Source: Alitta virens
Taxonomy: Eukaryota > Annelida > Polychaeta > Phyllodocida > Nereididae
Assembly: GCA_932294295.1 (NCBI GenBank)
Contig: OW028584.1
Span: forward strand, 7,944,407 to 8,008,406
Length of the DNA: 64,000 nt
Reading direction: 5' to 3'
Numbering within the stretch: the stretch's first letter is position 1; each line of letters begins with the position of its first letter. Below the pieces are notes generated by a model that made no database searches, was not told where the DNA came from, and worked only from the letters and a program-made list of their open reading frames with translations. Below are positions 9,167-22,200 of the stretch, piece by piece. A program made the translations under genes and the position numbers.

Positions 9167-12100
9167 AATGACCTGTCAAATGTTGCATGACAACAACAAT
9201 CGCAGCTACATTAAGCTTACTGCTACAACGTTCGCAATGTTATGCCAAGAGGAACTAAGAAATTTCCATCTAAGCATGAACAGGAGGAGCAAAATAACTT
9301 GATGTTATGAAAAACCGCTTGATTTGGAAGCGGCCACAAGATGATTTTTTGATTTTGTTATTGGCAGTTACTGAGAAATGACCAAATGACCTTCCGCATG
9401 TGGACTTGCCACACTGTAATGCACCGGTCTACCCTTACAAAATTTCATACATTAATACTCTATATGGCCTAGTGGAGCCATTTAATAGTCACATTGAACA
9501 AAATGTGATTTAAATCGAAAACACTTTTTTACATTTATTCCCATAGTCCCAGTAGCGTGAGTTTTCCGAAACTAATTTTATTTATTTTATGTTACTTTGC
9601 CTTGATTAAATTTCTGCCAATGCATGTAAGTGTGACTATCAAAAGGCACAACTAGGCCATATAGAGATTTACTGTATGAAATTTTGTTGGGGTATGTGCA
9701 TTAGGGTGAGAGTTCAGTTCCAGAAACAAAAGTGTCACGCCACCCTCTTGCCAATCAGCCTACCCGACCCTCTGCCTGCCCGCTCGCCCGCCCATGGACA
9801 GACAACATATTTAAAAGTGATAACAATAACCAGCTTCAATTTTTGGTAAAATTTATTTTTATTTCCCATGGTCCCAATCACTGAATGCAAACAAAAACCA
9901 CGTGATATATCAAGAAATTATCGATCAATTAGTCCAAGCAGTATTGTCAGTAAAATCTTTATATTGTACTAAAAAGAAATAAGAAGTTGTTAACTACATC
10001 TGAATTAAACAAATTCTTTGACCACGCAATGTATTATTAACTTATTGGAAACTATACAGCACTATAACTTCCATTGTAGTGATGTTCATGCATTACTTCT
10101 TGATGCCACTATGCATTTTATTGAGTAGAATGTTGTCATGATGGAACTAATGAATGTGATGTGTTCAAATGACAAATTGAACTGTGGGGCAGTTTTTTTT
10201 ACGTATACTTTTCATATTTTTATTTTGTCTTTATTATGTCTTATGGTGCAAGACACCTTATGTACTTTTATTTTTGCCTGTATCATTAAATGTTGTGTAC
10301 ATTTGCCTTTATATATGAATAAGATATAAGAAAACATAATTAAAGGTTAATTTTTAGAATAATTATTTGTGATATTACATTTTCTGTCATTAAATTGATT
10401 AAATAACTTCATTTTTGTTGTTTGATTCACTGTTCGTCTTAACTACAATTTGATGATCTACAAGCTGCATCATTTGGACAAAAATGCAGCAAAATATTCA
10501 ACAGTAGAATTACTGTGCGTTAACATTGGACCATCTTTATGTTGTAACAACGCAAACTAAATTGTGAATATAATCTTCCAATAAGAAAAAGTTGCTAAGA
10601 CCTTTGATGGAAATATAGGAGAATGGTGATAAATTATTACAGGAATGCAAAGGATGAAACGGAAGCAAACGGCGTTCTGCTCATAGCTAAGCCGCTTGTG
10701 CAATATTACAATGTCTCATGGCTAATTCATGTGACCATAGCCATACATGAGATGGCAGGGATTATTGTATAACTAATGATATGATAAAAGCTTCGGAAAG
10801 AACAAGTTTTGAAGAATAAATGGTCCATAGGCTAATATATCTTCAGATCACTGCTAAAATATATTTTATTATACCCACGATGAGCGTGATTCTTACAACA
10901 TATAGTTTGAGTAATCTCGTCATAGTGACCAGTGAGACTGAATGAGGCGTGAGATGGTGTCCTTTCTGAATCACATCTCGTGTCCGTTCTGAATCATATC
11001 TCGTTATTACATCTGCCTGGGACAGTATATTGTATAGGCTAAGTTCAGTTTATGATAACCATGACATCCCACAGACAAAGAACTCTGTAAGTGGTAGCAG
11101 TTTGTCACTAGGCTGTCTTCTGGTAATTGTTTGGATGGCACCCGAGTTACGTTACCAACAAAACATAAAGAGATCAAATTATGTACATATTAATTTGTTA
11201 ATCAGGTCAAGAGTGTACACGCACAACATCGTAATAGTTTAATCACAAACTTGTACCATTTAACAGCAGCCGTCGATCAACACCAGTTTGTTAAAGAGTA
11301 AAACGGACAAGAATATATACATCTATATACAAGAAAACAAAATTGGCCGCTGAGGAGCACACTCAAATAATTCACTTGGGCATTTGCATTATCACAAATA
11401 GCTTACAAAACCAGACAGCAGCAAATTAATCAAAGTAAAAACTAGTGTACACCAGATCCAAAATTCTATTAGCCGTAACAGACTCACATTGCCTTAAATG
11501 ACGGATGTCCTAAAGGCGGTACAAGACGCCATGTAACTGTTGCAGTAATCAAAAAGCTACACGCAGCAGTGCATTCCGTGATCCAGCTTAACATAACCGA
11601 GTGATACGTTAATTCGACAAGCGTATGAAAAGGCAAACTTAACATATTGCAGAGTCATGCAAGGCCCACATATACTGTCATCTTTCTCGCTGTTATTATA
11701 TTTGGTTGATTGACATAATGAATTGAAATGGACTAATTAAATGAGAATTCAAGGCATAGCAGTTAAAGGTCTGAAAGTTTAAATAATATTAGAAATAACA
11801 GCATTTACAGGAGGACTTGTTATGCTAGGGTAAACTACAAAATAACTTTCTTGCAAAATACTAATTATGACCTCTACTATATTGCATAACATAATATGAC
11901 AATTACATCATCTAATTTGTTTTTACGCACATGATGCATAAACTTATGGTTACAAAATAATTTTATATAATACAGACTTCACATAACATAATTCAACCAC
12001 ATTTAGAAATTGGCATTAGACATTATTTTCATTCAACAAATTTCGGACTTTGTATTCGACAGTAGGGTCAGACGACAAAATAATAATAAACATGCACCAG

Positions 12101-13109
12101 TTATTGACCTTTTAAGGAAATTTACATTGATTAAATAATTTCTTTCATCTTGCCTCTCAAAGAACTATTAAAGATTTCTCAAAGAAAGTTTTAAGGAAAT
12201 TGAATACAATCAACCATTATGTAATCAATATCAGCATTCTTCACAAAAAAACAATGAATTTAAACATTACTTGGAGCCCATAAAGTCACCTTCATTAAAA
12301 AAACAGATCACACAAACAATTGCTTAACCTGGTGTACACATTGAACCCCCGAAGATCTTGCATACATTTCCATTTAGCGTTAATACATTCGGCAGTTGAA
12401 ATAAAGTACGTAATACATTCATATACAAGACACTTCGCAATAAGGTCGTAATTACTACATGATAAAATGGTTAATTTAACACCAGAGGTTTTCATTAAAT
12501 TAACATCACTTAAATTATCAAGATGATGTATTTACATCACGTATAAATTACAATTACTTCTGTGTAGATTACAGTTATTTCTGTATAGATTATACTTGCC
12601 TCCGCTATGGTAAGTAACAAACATTGCATTTTCCCTAGCCTAGAAACTATAAACTGAAGACTTGTAAAGATTCAAATAGGAAATATTTGCGCTCAAAAAA
12701 TTGTCAGAAAGCAGGAAGAGCTTAATCTATAAGGCATGGGGATCCGCATAGCCAACAGTTCATGAAACTTTATTCTCAATTGCAATTAGCATCAATTAGT
12801 ATAATTGCGTTATACATGCTATGTTATAGCATATTCACAGTGCATGTTATGTTATATTTATCTAATTCAATAATCATGATTATAACAGTTTAGTTGATGA
12901 ATAATATCTTTTTTATTTGCAAAAGTTGCGCAACTAGTCGATATCTTCGCTGAATACTCAGTCGTAGTTGCTTCGTCTGTCCTTGACTTGGTGGCTTCAG
13001 AACCAGGCATGGTCTCCAGCCAGGCTTGAACATAAGTAGTGTCAGGTTTAGCCACCAGGGCAGCAGCACTAGTTCCAGGGGGCGAGGGTTGGCTATGAGG
13101 AGCGAGGTG
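9167..13109. other. Long non-coding AT-rich stretch
   Basis: I see no supported exon, RNA gene or complete transposon here. The open frames are short and AT-biased. This is the region downstream (3') of the CLASP stop codon and would contain its 3' UTR and polyadenylation signals, but no single AATAAA can be assigned. Confidence 0.5.
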
Positions 13110-13220
13110 TCAAACTTGGTCAGTCAGAGAACATGGCGATGTCGTTTTAGAGGACTGGGTGCTTGCGTTTGTCGTTTTACGAGATACGGCACGCTTGATG
13201 TAGACTTCTAGCAACTTCAG
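13110..13220 (-). CDS. CLASP: CLASP last coding exon
   Basis: The acceptor ATCTTTTCAG precedes a phase-0 exon reading LKLLEVYIKRAVSRKTT and ending SLTDQV with TGA at 13112-13110. It corresponds to the final TOG helix (KLLNLYIKRAQ in vertebrates) plus a short basic, Ser/Thr-rich tail. Confidence 0.9.
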   Translation of the reverse strand: MKLLEVYIKRAVSRKTTNASTQSSKTTSPCSLTDQV

Positions 13221-16200
13221 CTGAAAAGATAAAAAGCCAGATGAGAGAAGGAATTAAATCAACCGATCTTCACTATGATTATTTTTTACAGAAGTTCAAC
13301 CCACGGCTAGTCAAGTGCAATTTGGTAGCTCATGAATCACTTAATGACGTTGCACCATGGTGTGTAAGAATTAGCTGTAGCTTATAACATTATTAATGCC
13401 AAAAAATACGGAGCAGAGAATTCCTAATTAGAATGCATTTTCTTGATGTTATGCATTTTCCTTGTCATAAATCTATTTAGGCAAACTTGATTCAATTATT
13501 GCAATAAAATAAGTGTCAAAGCTTGAAGTTAAGAGTCTTGGCATAATTGCAACTATCACTGACATTAAGGAAATCTTTATCTTTAATTCAAGTCTTACTT
13601 TGCTTCCTTTCAACGTTTTAATGTGAGGGCGGAGATCTTCTCCCACGACCATGTACAGCGCCACCAAGCAGAAGATGCTGGTTTCACGAACCGTGCTTTC
13701 TGTGTCATCGCACGTCTGCAAAAGTTATTAAACATTAAAGACAATGGAAAAGTACAAATATATATTGATATAGAAAGTTAAATAAGTATGTAGCTCGGTA
13801 GGTAGGACAGAATTGCAGCTGAAGTTTAGCTGAACATGGGATGTGCGGAGCTCTGCCCATGGAAGCAGGGACATGTTTATATGTTGTGGGGGTGAAATTG
13901 CAGACATTTCATTACAGATGTACAATGAAATAAGATCAAACAGCAAAAAGCGAAATGCATTGAAGCCCAAAAAATGGTGAGCCTGTATATTAGTGGCATT
14001 TGCATGAGACGTAGGTCAATACAATAACCCCCCCCCCCCCCCCCTGAGATAAGGCGTAGGCCTTTGGAATCAACTGGGGATCCAACTGAGGGCATTTCCC
14101 GCCCTTTTCGTAGGTTGTATACTAGGACAAGAACCACTTTTGCGGAACTAATGGACTTCCGACACTCACTACAGCTGAAAAACGGCCTCCAACAGAGAAA
14201 ACTAAGTTGGAATAAGCCAATAACACACAATAGTAACTGCAGATCATTGTAATGAAGAGCAATAAGGTGAACTTAATTGGGACGAAAACTACAAATTGGC
14301 TTACTGTGGGTTTCCCCGCTAAAGGGGTGGGGGATTCCCGTGATGACGTCATTCCCACATATGGGCCAATCTCCCGAGACTAAGTGATCGTTCACGGAAT
14401 TAAACCCCTTTACCAAAAAACATGCTTTTAACCTCATACTGGTTACTGATAGGACTTTCTGGCAGTCTTAAATAGTTCAATACAGGCCGGTGTGAATGTA
14501 CTAATAACAGCCAACATAATCTTAGGAGTTATTGATTATCCTCTATTATTAGCGGGTTGACCCACCTCTAAACCAGGAACGATGTCTGAAAGATGTTTCA
14601 TCAAAATGTCCTTCAACAACAGCTTGATCACCTGCAAGGACAAAATAAAAGGATTTAAAAACAGTGTGCAATGGATAATTATATATAAATATATAGATAG
14701 GTTGCTGGGGAAATGGATAGTAGAGCAGAATTATAGGAGAAAGCAAACTTGTTGAATAGATGGCAAGATCAATAGTTACAGCCCCTTTTTTGGAAACCAA
14801 ATATACATGTAAATAAACAGATGAAACTAGAATGCACGTGGGATGTGCGGAGCTCTGCCCACAGCAGCAGAGACACTTGGATCTCTAGTGGTATCCAAAT
14901 CGCGGCGTTTCCCGCCAGTGTTGCCGGCGGGCTGCATGTACATGGATAAGAAGCGCATCGTCCCAAGTACGATCTGCCCTTGCCCCACTCTATCGCAGTT
15001 TTATGGTATGATCTCTGTAAATACTTGGAGTACAAAAATGTAGTGGGCATCCTTTTATAGATCTCATTCATACAAATGTATACCACTGTGGATGCTTTAT
15101 TAACCGAGTAGGTGAGTAAGTGTGTGTCGACGAAATGGTCATTAGGCAAATCAGCTGTCAACGATTTTGCATTAATACGTCAACGAGATGGTAATGACCT
15201 GTCAACGAGTAGGTTGTTGTGGTCAAAAGTTTGTCAACCACTTGGTGTCTCAAAATGTATACGAGTTGTTTTGTTAACAAAAAATGTATCTCAGGCCTTT
15301 TAATGTGTCAACAACTTGGTTGTCGACGAATTTGTGTGTCGGCGAATTGACCTGTATACGCACGTCTCGCCTGATGGCCTGAGGCAGGCTGCGTGTAGGG
15401 GTAAAGATCCGCTTATGTCGATAGAAGTCGACAAACTGACGGGCAAATAATTCTGGCATACAATAATGAAGCGATGAACAAAGCCAAAAAAAACATTGAC
15501 AAGATGTCTTAAAGGTATTGGTGACAAAAGTTAGAAAGATATCGTCTAATTCAAAATCTGTGTCAAATTCGGTTATCACAAGGCAAGACTGGACCCAAGA
15601 ACCAATCAATTATGACTCCAAAGAATATACAACCATTCAATTTTCTTATATTATATTGCAAATCATGACTACATATTGCGTCCACTATCTCAAATCTACA
15701 AATATTAACTGGTGTTCTGTAACAGACATTTATATAGAGTTTCCCCAAGTTAATTATACAAAATTGAAAAAGCAATGACATTAAAAGTCACTTTTGGCAT
15801 AAACGTGAATTAATAAAAAAGCACTGACACTGCAGTCCATAAATATAGCATGCAATTCTCAACTTATTTTACCGTGCAAGGATTGAAGAAATTACAGTAC
15901 AATATGCATCATCTAAGCACATGGACATTCTTGCATTTATTTAAAATCTACACATCATCGCATCAAACAATTCATGGATAAATTGGTGCAATTTGGTTGG
16001 AATTAAGGATTACGTAATTATTTGCTAAAAGATTAAATTAGTTAATGGTAAAATGCAGCACACTTTTCTGATTAAACATCTTACATAATTGTCAATTTAA
16101 TTAATTAAACTTAAAAACAAATAATTTACAATTATCATTAAAAGTGTCTGCTGAAAGAGTTTTTGAAAAATCCAGTTTAAGGGCATTATTAGTCTGATGC

Positions 16201-19200
16201 AGCATAAAATGCCACGATTCGCAATTTCAAAATCCACGATTCACAATTTTGCAAGTTGTGTTTTGAGTTGTGTGGTTGGTAAGTACTGGTAGATGATGGT
16301 GTCATCAGCACATTTCGAAATAAAATATAAGTCAGAGGTCAACTAGAGCACATAGAAATGTGCAAATTGGCACGCAGTTATACATTAAATAAAAGGCAGA
16401 ACGTCATAGAAGTCATTTCTGAAGAGAAACGGTATCCATTTGCTCTCAAAACTGCAAAATTTGCCGTAGGTACCATTTGACAGTTGACCTATCAAGGCGA
16501 ACGTTCGCTGACCACGACGAACGGAGCGCATAACTAGGGTGGTCAAACCAAATTTTGAATTTTTGAATTTCATTACTAGAATAAGCTCATCTGAAAGAGC
16601 TTGAGAAGAGGTTTCTATATCTGTTTTATTTATGAAAATATCTTAATTATTGGCGAAGTTATAGCCATTTTAAAGCGTCAAAAATGGCTATTTTTCCGAC
16701 TCCGCTACGTGTCTTCGATCAGATGTTCTGAAGAAGCATGTTTGAAGGGCTATAAAATGAGAAATATGCAGTATTTCTTTATTATATTTAAGTTACATTA
16801 AAAAGTAACATATTTCTTTATGAAAATGTAGTTAAAAGATTTAAAATTGATCTTATTAATATTTTACAAAGCCTCAAAAGTGCTTCTTGGGAGCGTTGGA
16901 CTTAGTTTATTTGACGCGTGTCACACAGGTGTTCCTCAAAATGCACAAGTTGGAAATTCTATAGCGCAAAAAGTATAATTGTGGTAACATTCATAGTCAC
17001 AATTTTTCAAATACCCAATGATTACTACAAGAAAAGGTTATATAATGTTGGAAATACAGTTATTTTCCAAAACTATATTGTATTGAACATGGCTGCAGAG
17101 CCCAATTTGGTAAATTCACGAAAATCAACGCGTTTTCGAGTCGCCAAAAGGAAAAATCACATTTATGAACCCAATTTTCAAACAATATATACATATAATA
17201 CATCATTTGAAAGCTTATTTCAAGTGTAATACAATAAGAAAAATTGCTATAATTATTTCCTTGTAATTAATTCTATAGTAGGTTTTCAATGCAGGTAAGT
17301 ACACAACAAGCTGCTTAATCAAGTTTGTACGTTACCGAGGAAAAATCATCAATCTGTCCTGATGAACGGACCATTCTTGGCATAAAATACATCATTTGAA
17401 AGCAATTTTTATGTGCAACACAATGATATAGCTGGCCAACCTTATTAATTTAACAATAGGCTTTAAATATAGGTAATAACAATATTGCCTGATTTATCAA
17501 ACGTTGCGTTAAGAGCAAAAATTGTCCGTCAAATTTATTGAAAGGGGATGTATGATATTTTATACATTAAGTGAATGCTCTGTGATACACACGATCATGA
17601 AGCCATTACATAAATTTATAGAACTATAGCAATATTGTGGTAATATGAGGCTTAATCTAGAAATATTTATGATTAATTAATTGACACATGAATCTGTCTA
17701 GATATTCATGTCAATGAAAGATATAAATGAAAAAAATTCATACAGATGGATGAATATGCAATTTTGCATTAAATATATTAGAATGCACATATTTCACTAA
17801 CCTTAATTGTTTATATTAGTCTCAGAGCAATAAACTAATTGAGATGATCATTCCATTATTCTGTGTTTCATTCATCATTAAACTGCGCAGCATAGCTCAC
17901 AAGAATTTAAATGACCATTCTCATATCAATATATTAACTTGAAATTTTAACCCGTCTAAATTAAATCTAATTGAACATTAGATTTTAAAATTATATATTT
18001 ATAGTATTTAAAGATAATATATGCACATGAAAATGACTAAAAGTCAACATTGAATGGTTCAGATGATTAATATATCCTGTTAATGTATATATTTTCTAGC
18101 TTGCAAAGAATTTACCATCAATTCAGACACCATGCAATCATGTGAACAACGAGGGTTACTCCAAAATTATAACTACTATGCCAAGGTTAAAGCTATAGAC
18201 CTACTGATTCTATTGCAGAAAAATAATAATGAATTGCTGTCTATAATAATTTTTTACAGGTGTGGAAAATGGTGCAAAATGTCAGTATGCATGCTTACTT
18301 TTCCGCTGTCTGTGGATTTATTGTACAATTGTTTACAGTTAAAAAATGATTTAACAGCCTCTTTTGCTTATTATCTCAAGTCACTATCATGTACAATAAA
18401 TTTCTGTGGATCACGTTTGTTTCATTGCTAGAATATATAATACTGCAATTGTCAAAAAAAAGTTTCTAAGCTAAATTTTTAATTCATACCATGAAAAATA
18501 TAAAACTAATTAAAATCGTTATCCTTATAATTTAGTATTAATAGTATGTGAGAAAGAAGTAACTCCCAAGTACTTCAGTAGCATAAATTTTGGTGAAATA
18601 CATGGGGGAGGGGGCATGATAATATCAAAAGTGGCGAGAGATATAGTTGTGATGCATTTACAAATTTTTAAACAGTTTTTTTTAGCACCCTAGCAGCTTA
18701 AGAGAATCATATTATCTGAATCAACAGTTTCAATGCATCTGGCCCCCTGGTGGTAAAAACGAAATTGATTTGATGGTTAGTTCTTGCATATACATGATAT
18801 ATGGGACAAATTTACTGGAACTAACACTCATTTTCATAAATAAAACTTAAAAGTATACTATATGTGTTATGTGCTAGTTCTGGGACTTTACCTTCAAAAT
18901 AACAGAAAACACTCGTGCAGTGGCGCGAAGCTGTTTTTAGCGACAAACAAACGCCCGTAACCCGAGATGGGGTTGCCCTACGTAAAATCCGATTGCAGCA
19001 CAAAAATCTAAAAGTCGTAATTGACCACTAAACCAATTTTCAGAATTGTAGGAGTAAAAGTATATGCTAGAGCGACCTCCAAAGTCGGGCGGTTTTTGAC
19101 AAAATACACGAACAAGCTGAGCAATCATGATAAGATTCAAACACGAGAGGGCGACACTGTACACTTCAGCATAACACAGTGGCGACACCTGGCGTTTAGT

Positions 19201-22200
19201 GGTGGCTTCGGCGGAAATACACGAAGATGAACGAGCGGCCAGCATGCACACAAAATGAAGATTTTGAGAAATATACTGGATAGATAAGCCCAGGAATCAG
19301 TGCCGAAGACTATAAAGTTCTACACAACCGTTTGGTAACGCCGACAAGTCCGTACTTTGAGTGCATATGTGCTTTATACACGCTTGAGCCTTCCGCCGAA
19401 CTGGCCCCATTGGATTAACATGTAAACTGTAAATTTCGGAGCTGTGTAGGGACTTTCAGTGTCATAATTCATAACTGACCTGATGTGTGGTATTGCCGTG
19501 CACACTCTTGTACATTACATGCTTTGACCAAATGTTTTATGACAAATAAATGTGGCAGAATCATGTTGTTGTTGATAACGACAGCATTTCAATGTTAAAT
19601 GTCTGCCTTGCAGAAACCATTTTCTTAGACTGGTCCTATGATTCTTGCACTTGCGTGATTTGCGTGATAACCAGTAGGTGGCGCATGAAATGTTTTGGTT
19701 CCCTCGTTAGCAACCAACGTCGCCACCACACACAAATTGACAGGCTATTGGCGCAATGGTGGGTAAATTGCCTGAATCGTCCTTGCGCATTGTTAGAAGT
19801 GTTTTAAATTTTTTTGTGGATGAGGCTAAGCGGGGAAGACCAAGGCACAGCCTAAAAAAAATTATGACGAGGGCTAAGGAGGCCACAGGCCTGAGCATGA
19901 CACTGTACAACATCAGAAAATGCAAGGCAACAAATGATGGACCAAAAAGATCAAGGCAAGTATTTAGCTGATTTCCTTTCATTTATAATTAAAATTAAAC
20001 AAGTTCCTCCCAAAATTTATTATTTATGATTTAGCTCATATAAAGCCATTCCCTTTTAGATGACTTATTAAATTCAAGGAATCCATGTCTCCAAATTTTT
20101 TTTTATTATTTCATTTATATTTTATTGTGTACATGTTAACATATAAATGTTATTTCATGCCAAGTACATTACATCATTAGGCTTCACTGAAGTAATCATC
20201 AATTATAATAATCATTGTCATTCCCCAGAGGGCAGCACATGCCAGCTGAACCTCAAATATTGGTAATAATCGTCAATTCTATACCCTTTTTTTAAATAAA
20301 AAGAACCTTAACATTTCTTTTCAAAATTTATTCATTAATGGTGCAAAATTTCAAAGAACATCTGAAAATCATAATTGAGATTGCAAAACTGCCACAGCAT
20401 TTACAAATAAGAACACATAAATATACAAAATTGGTTGTGAGTAAAATATGTGCTTGCTTTTCATTGTAGGGGTACCATCATTGACACATTTACATCGCAA
20501 GTTCTGAGAAATATTATACATGGAAACATTGCAAGGAAACAGCATCTGACAGTAAAAAATGTGACTAAAGATCTCAACATGAAACTGGAGAGCAACTTCT
20601 CTACAACAACTGTGTACAGGTATGTTAACACCTGAAAATATCAAATTGTGCCAAACACCATGCAATACACAGTGGCAAAGGGTCTTTGCTAATAGTCTAA
20701 CCCCCCCCCCCCTAGTACCCATAGGGGAAGGGTTACCCTGCTAGTTAGACCGAATACAATGCAACCATGCAGCTCTATTATTTACAACCATGCAGCTCTA
20801 TATGTAGCTGTCAATCAAGTAACTAATCCAAAATCCTTTTGAAGCCATGCCCTGGTCAGAATAGGCCAAATAGTTGAAAATGTGACATGCATTTACTCTA
20901 AGTATAACAAATCACATTTTCATATCACACAGAATTGGCCAAATTTTTGAAAATGCCAGCAGATTATGTTAATGAAAATTATTGGCTTGTCACATCTTGT
21001 TCATTTGCATACATGTCAAATATCAAATGCCAATGAAAATACAAAATCGTATCCTGTGCCCTTGTTTCCAACCAGCTTAGGTGTAAGAGAAGGATTGGAC
21101 ACTTCAAAAGTAATAAAACAAAACTCATGAGTATTATGAGGAGTCAAATTCGCCAAGAGCTGGCCCAAAACACCCTGCTGCTGTACCTTGTACCTTTGAT
21201 GTACACACTGCATCACTGGCTTCAGTGAGCATCATCAGCAGCAATTAACTCCCTACATTCCAAAATTGTTTTTTTCTTGTTGTACAGCCTTGACATGACT
21301 ACCAGTGAATGCTGCATGATACCAGGATTCTAAGTGTTTTCACCAAATTTCTAGGCCTAGTATTAAGAAATTTATGGTAAAAAATGTGTCAGTTTAGGAA
21401 TACTATTTTGTGAAATAGGCCTATGTTTTCTTAATCTTGCCATAACTCAAGAAGCCGTAAAGAGCCATAGATCAGGCCATAGTCATCCAAGCTGAAAACT
21501 TTTTCTTCGTGATGATTGTTAAGTCATGTGTTGTAATGTGTCATTACTGAGAAACAGACCTTTAAAGGTGCCTCTTTTCAGTGGATGTGTACAGATGTGT
21601 CATGCTAAAATCTAGTTTTCTTTTCCGTTATATATGATTAACAATGTTCTACATACTTCATGATCATGTCACAGAGTAACTTATGATGGCGTTTTCTGTG
21701 AAAGTTGAGCTTTTGGTTGCATAGTTGACAGCCAGTGTGAATACTGCTACATACAATAGGCAGCTCCCTAACTTAGGAGCGTTTCCTTATTGCTTGGTTG
21801 TTAATAAACTCTTATTTTAAATACAGGTGTTTTAGCCTTGTAGAGTGTAGCACATTAGTAATTCAAGTATTTTGTTTAAATGCAGCATGGCTTTTAATTT
21901 CTTTACAACACTGTGAACGGACAGAAATTTATTTAAAGTATGTAGCATTTATAAACAAAATACATAAATTACCACTAGTCTGTAACACCTTGTTGGACTA
22001 GCAGGTTAGCACATGCATATTTAATATTGAATTAAGAATACTTAATATATATACTGAATGAATGTATTTCATGAAAATGCTAAAATTGGTTGTAAGTAAA
22101 GAGCAAGGATAAGATTTTAACTTTCTGATCTTCACTAACATATTTACAATATATGACATAATATATGAATATGGTGTGATAAATCAATTTTTTGTTCTTA

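Noticed and set aside
15274..15609. Minus-strand frame considered for the missing CLASP exon
   Set aside because: The translation has no resemblance to the expected TOG segment, and the first part lies in the degenerate GTCAACGA repeat block.
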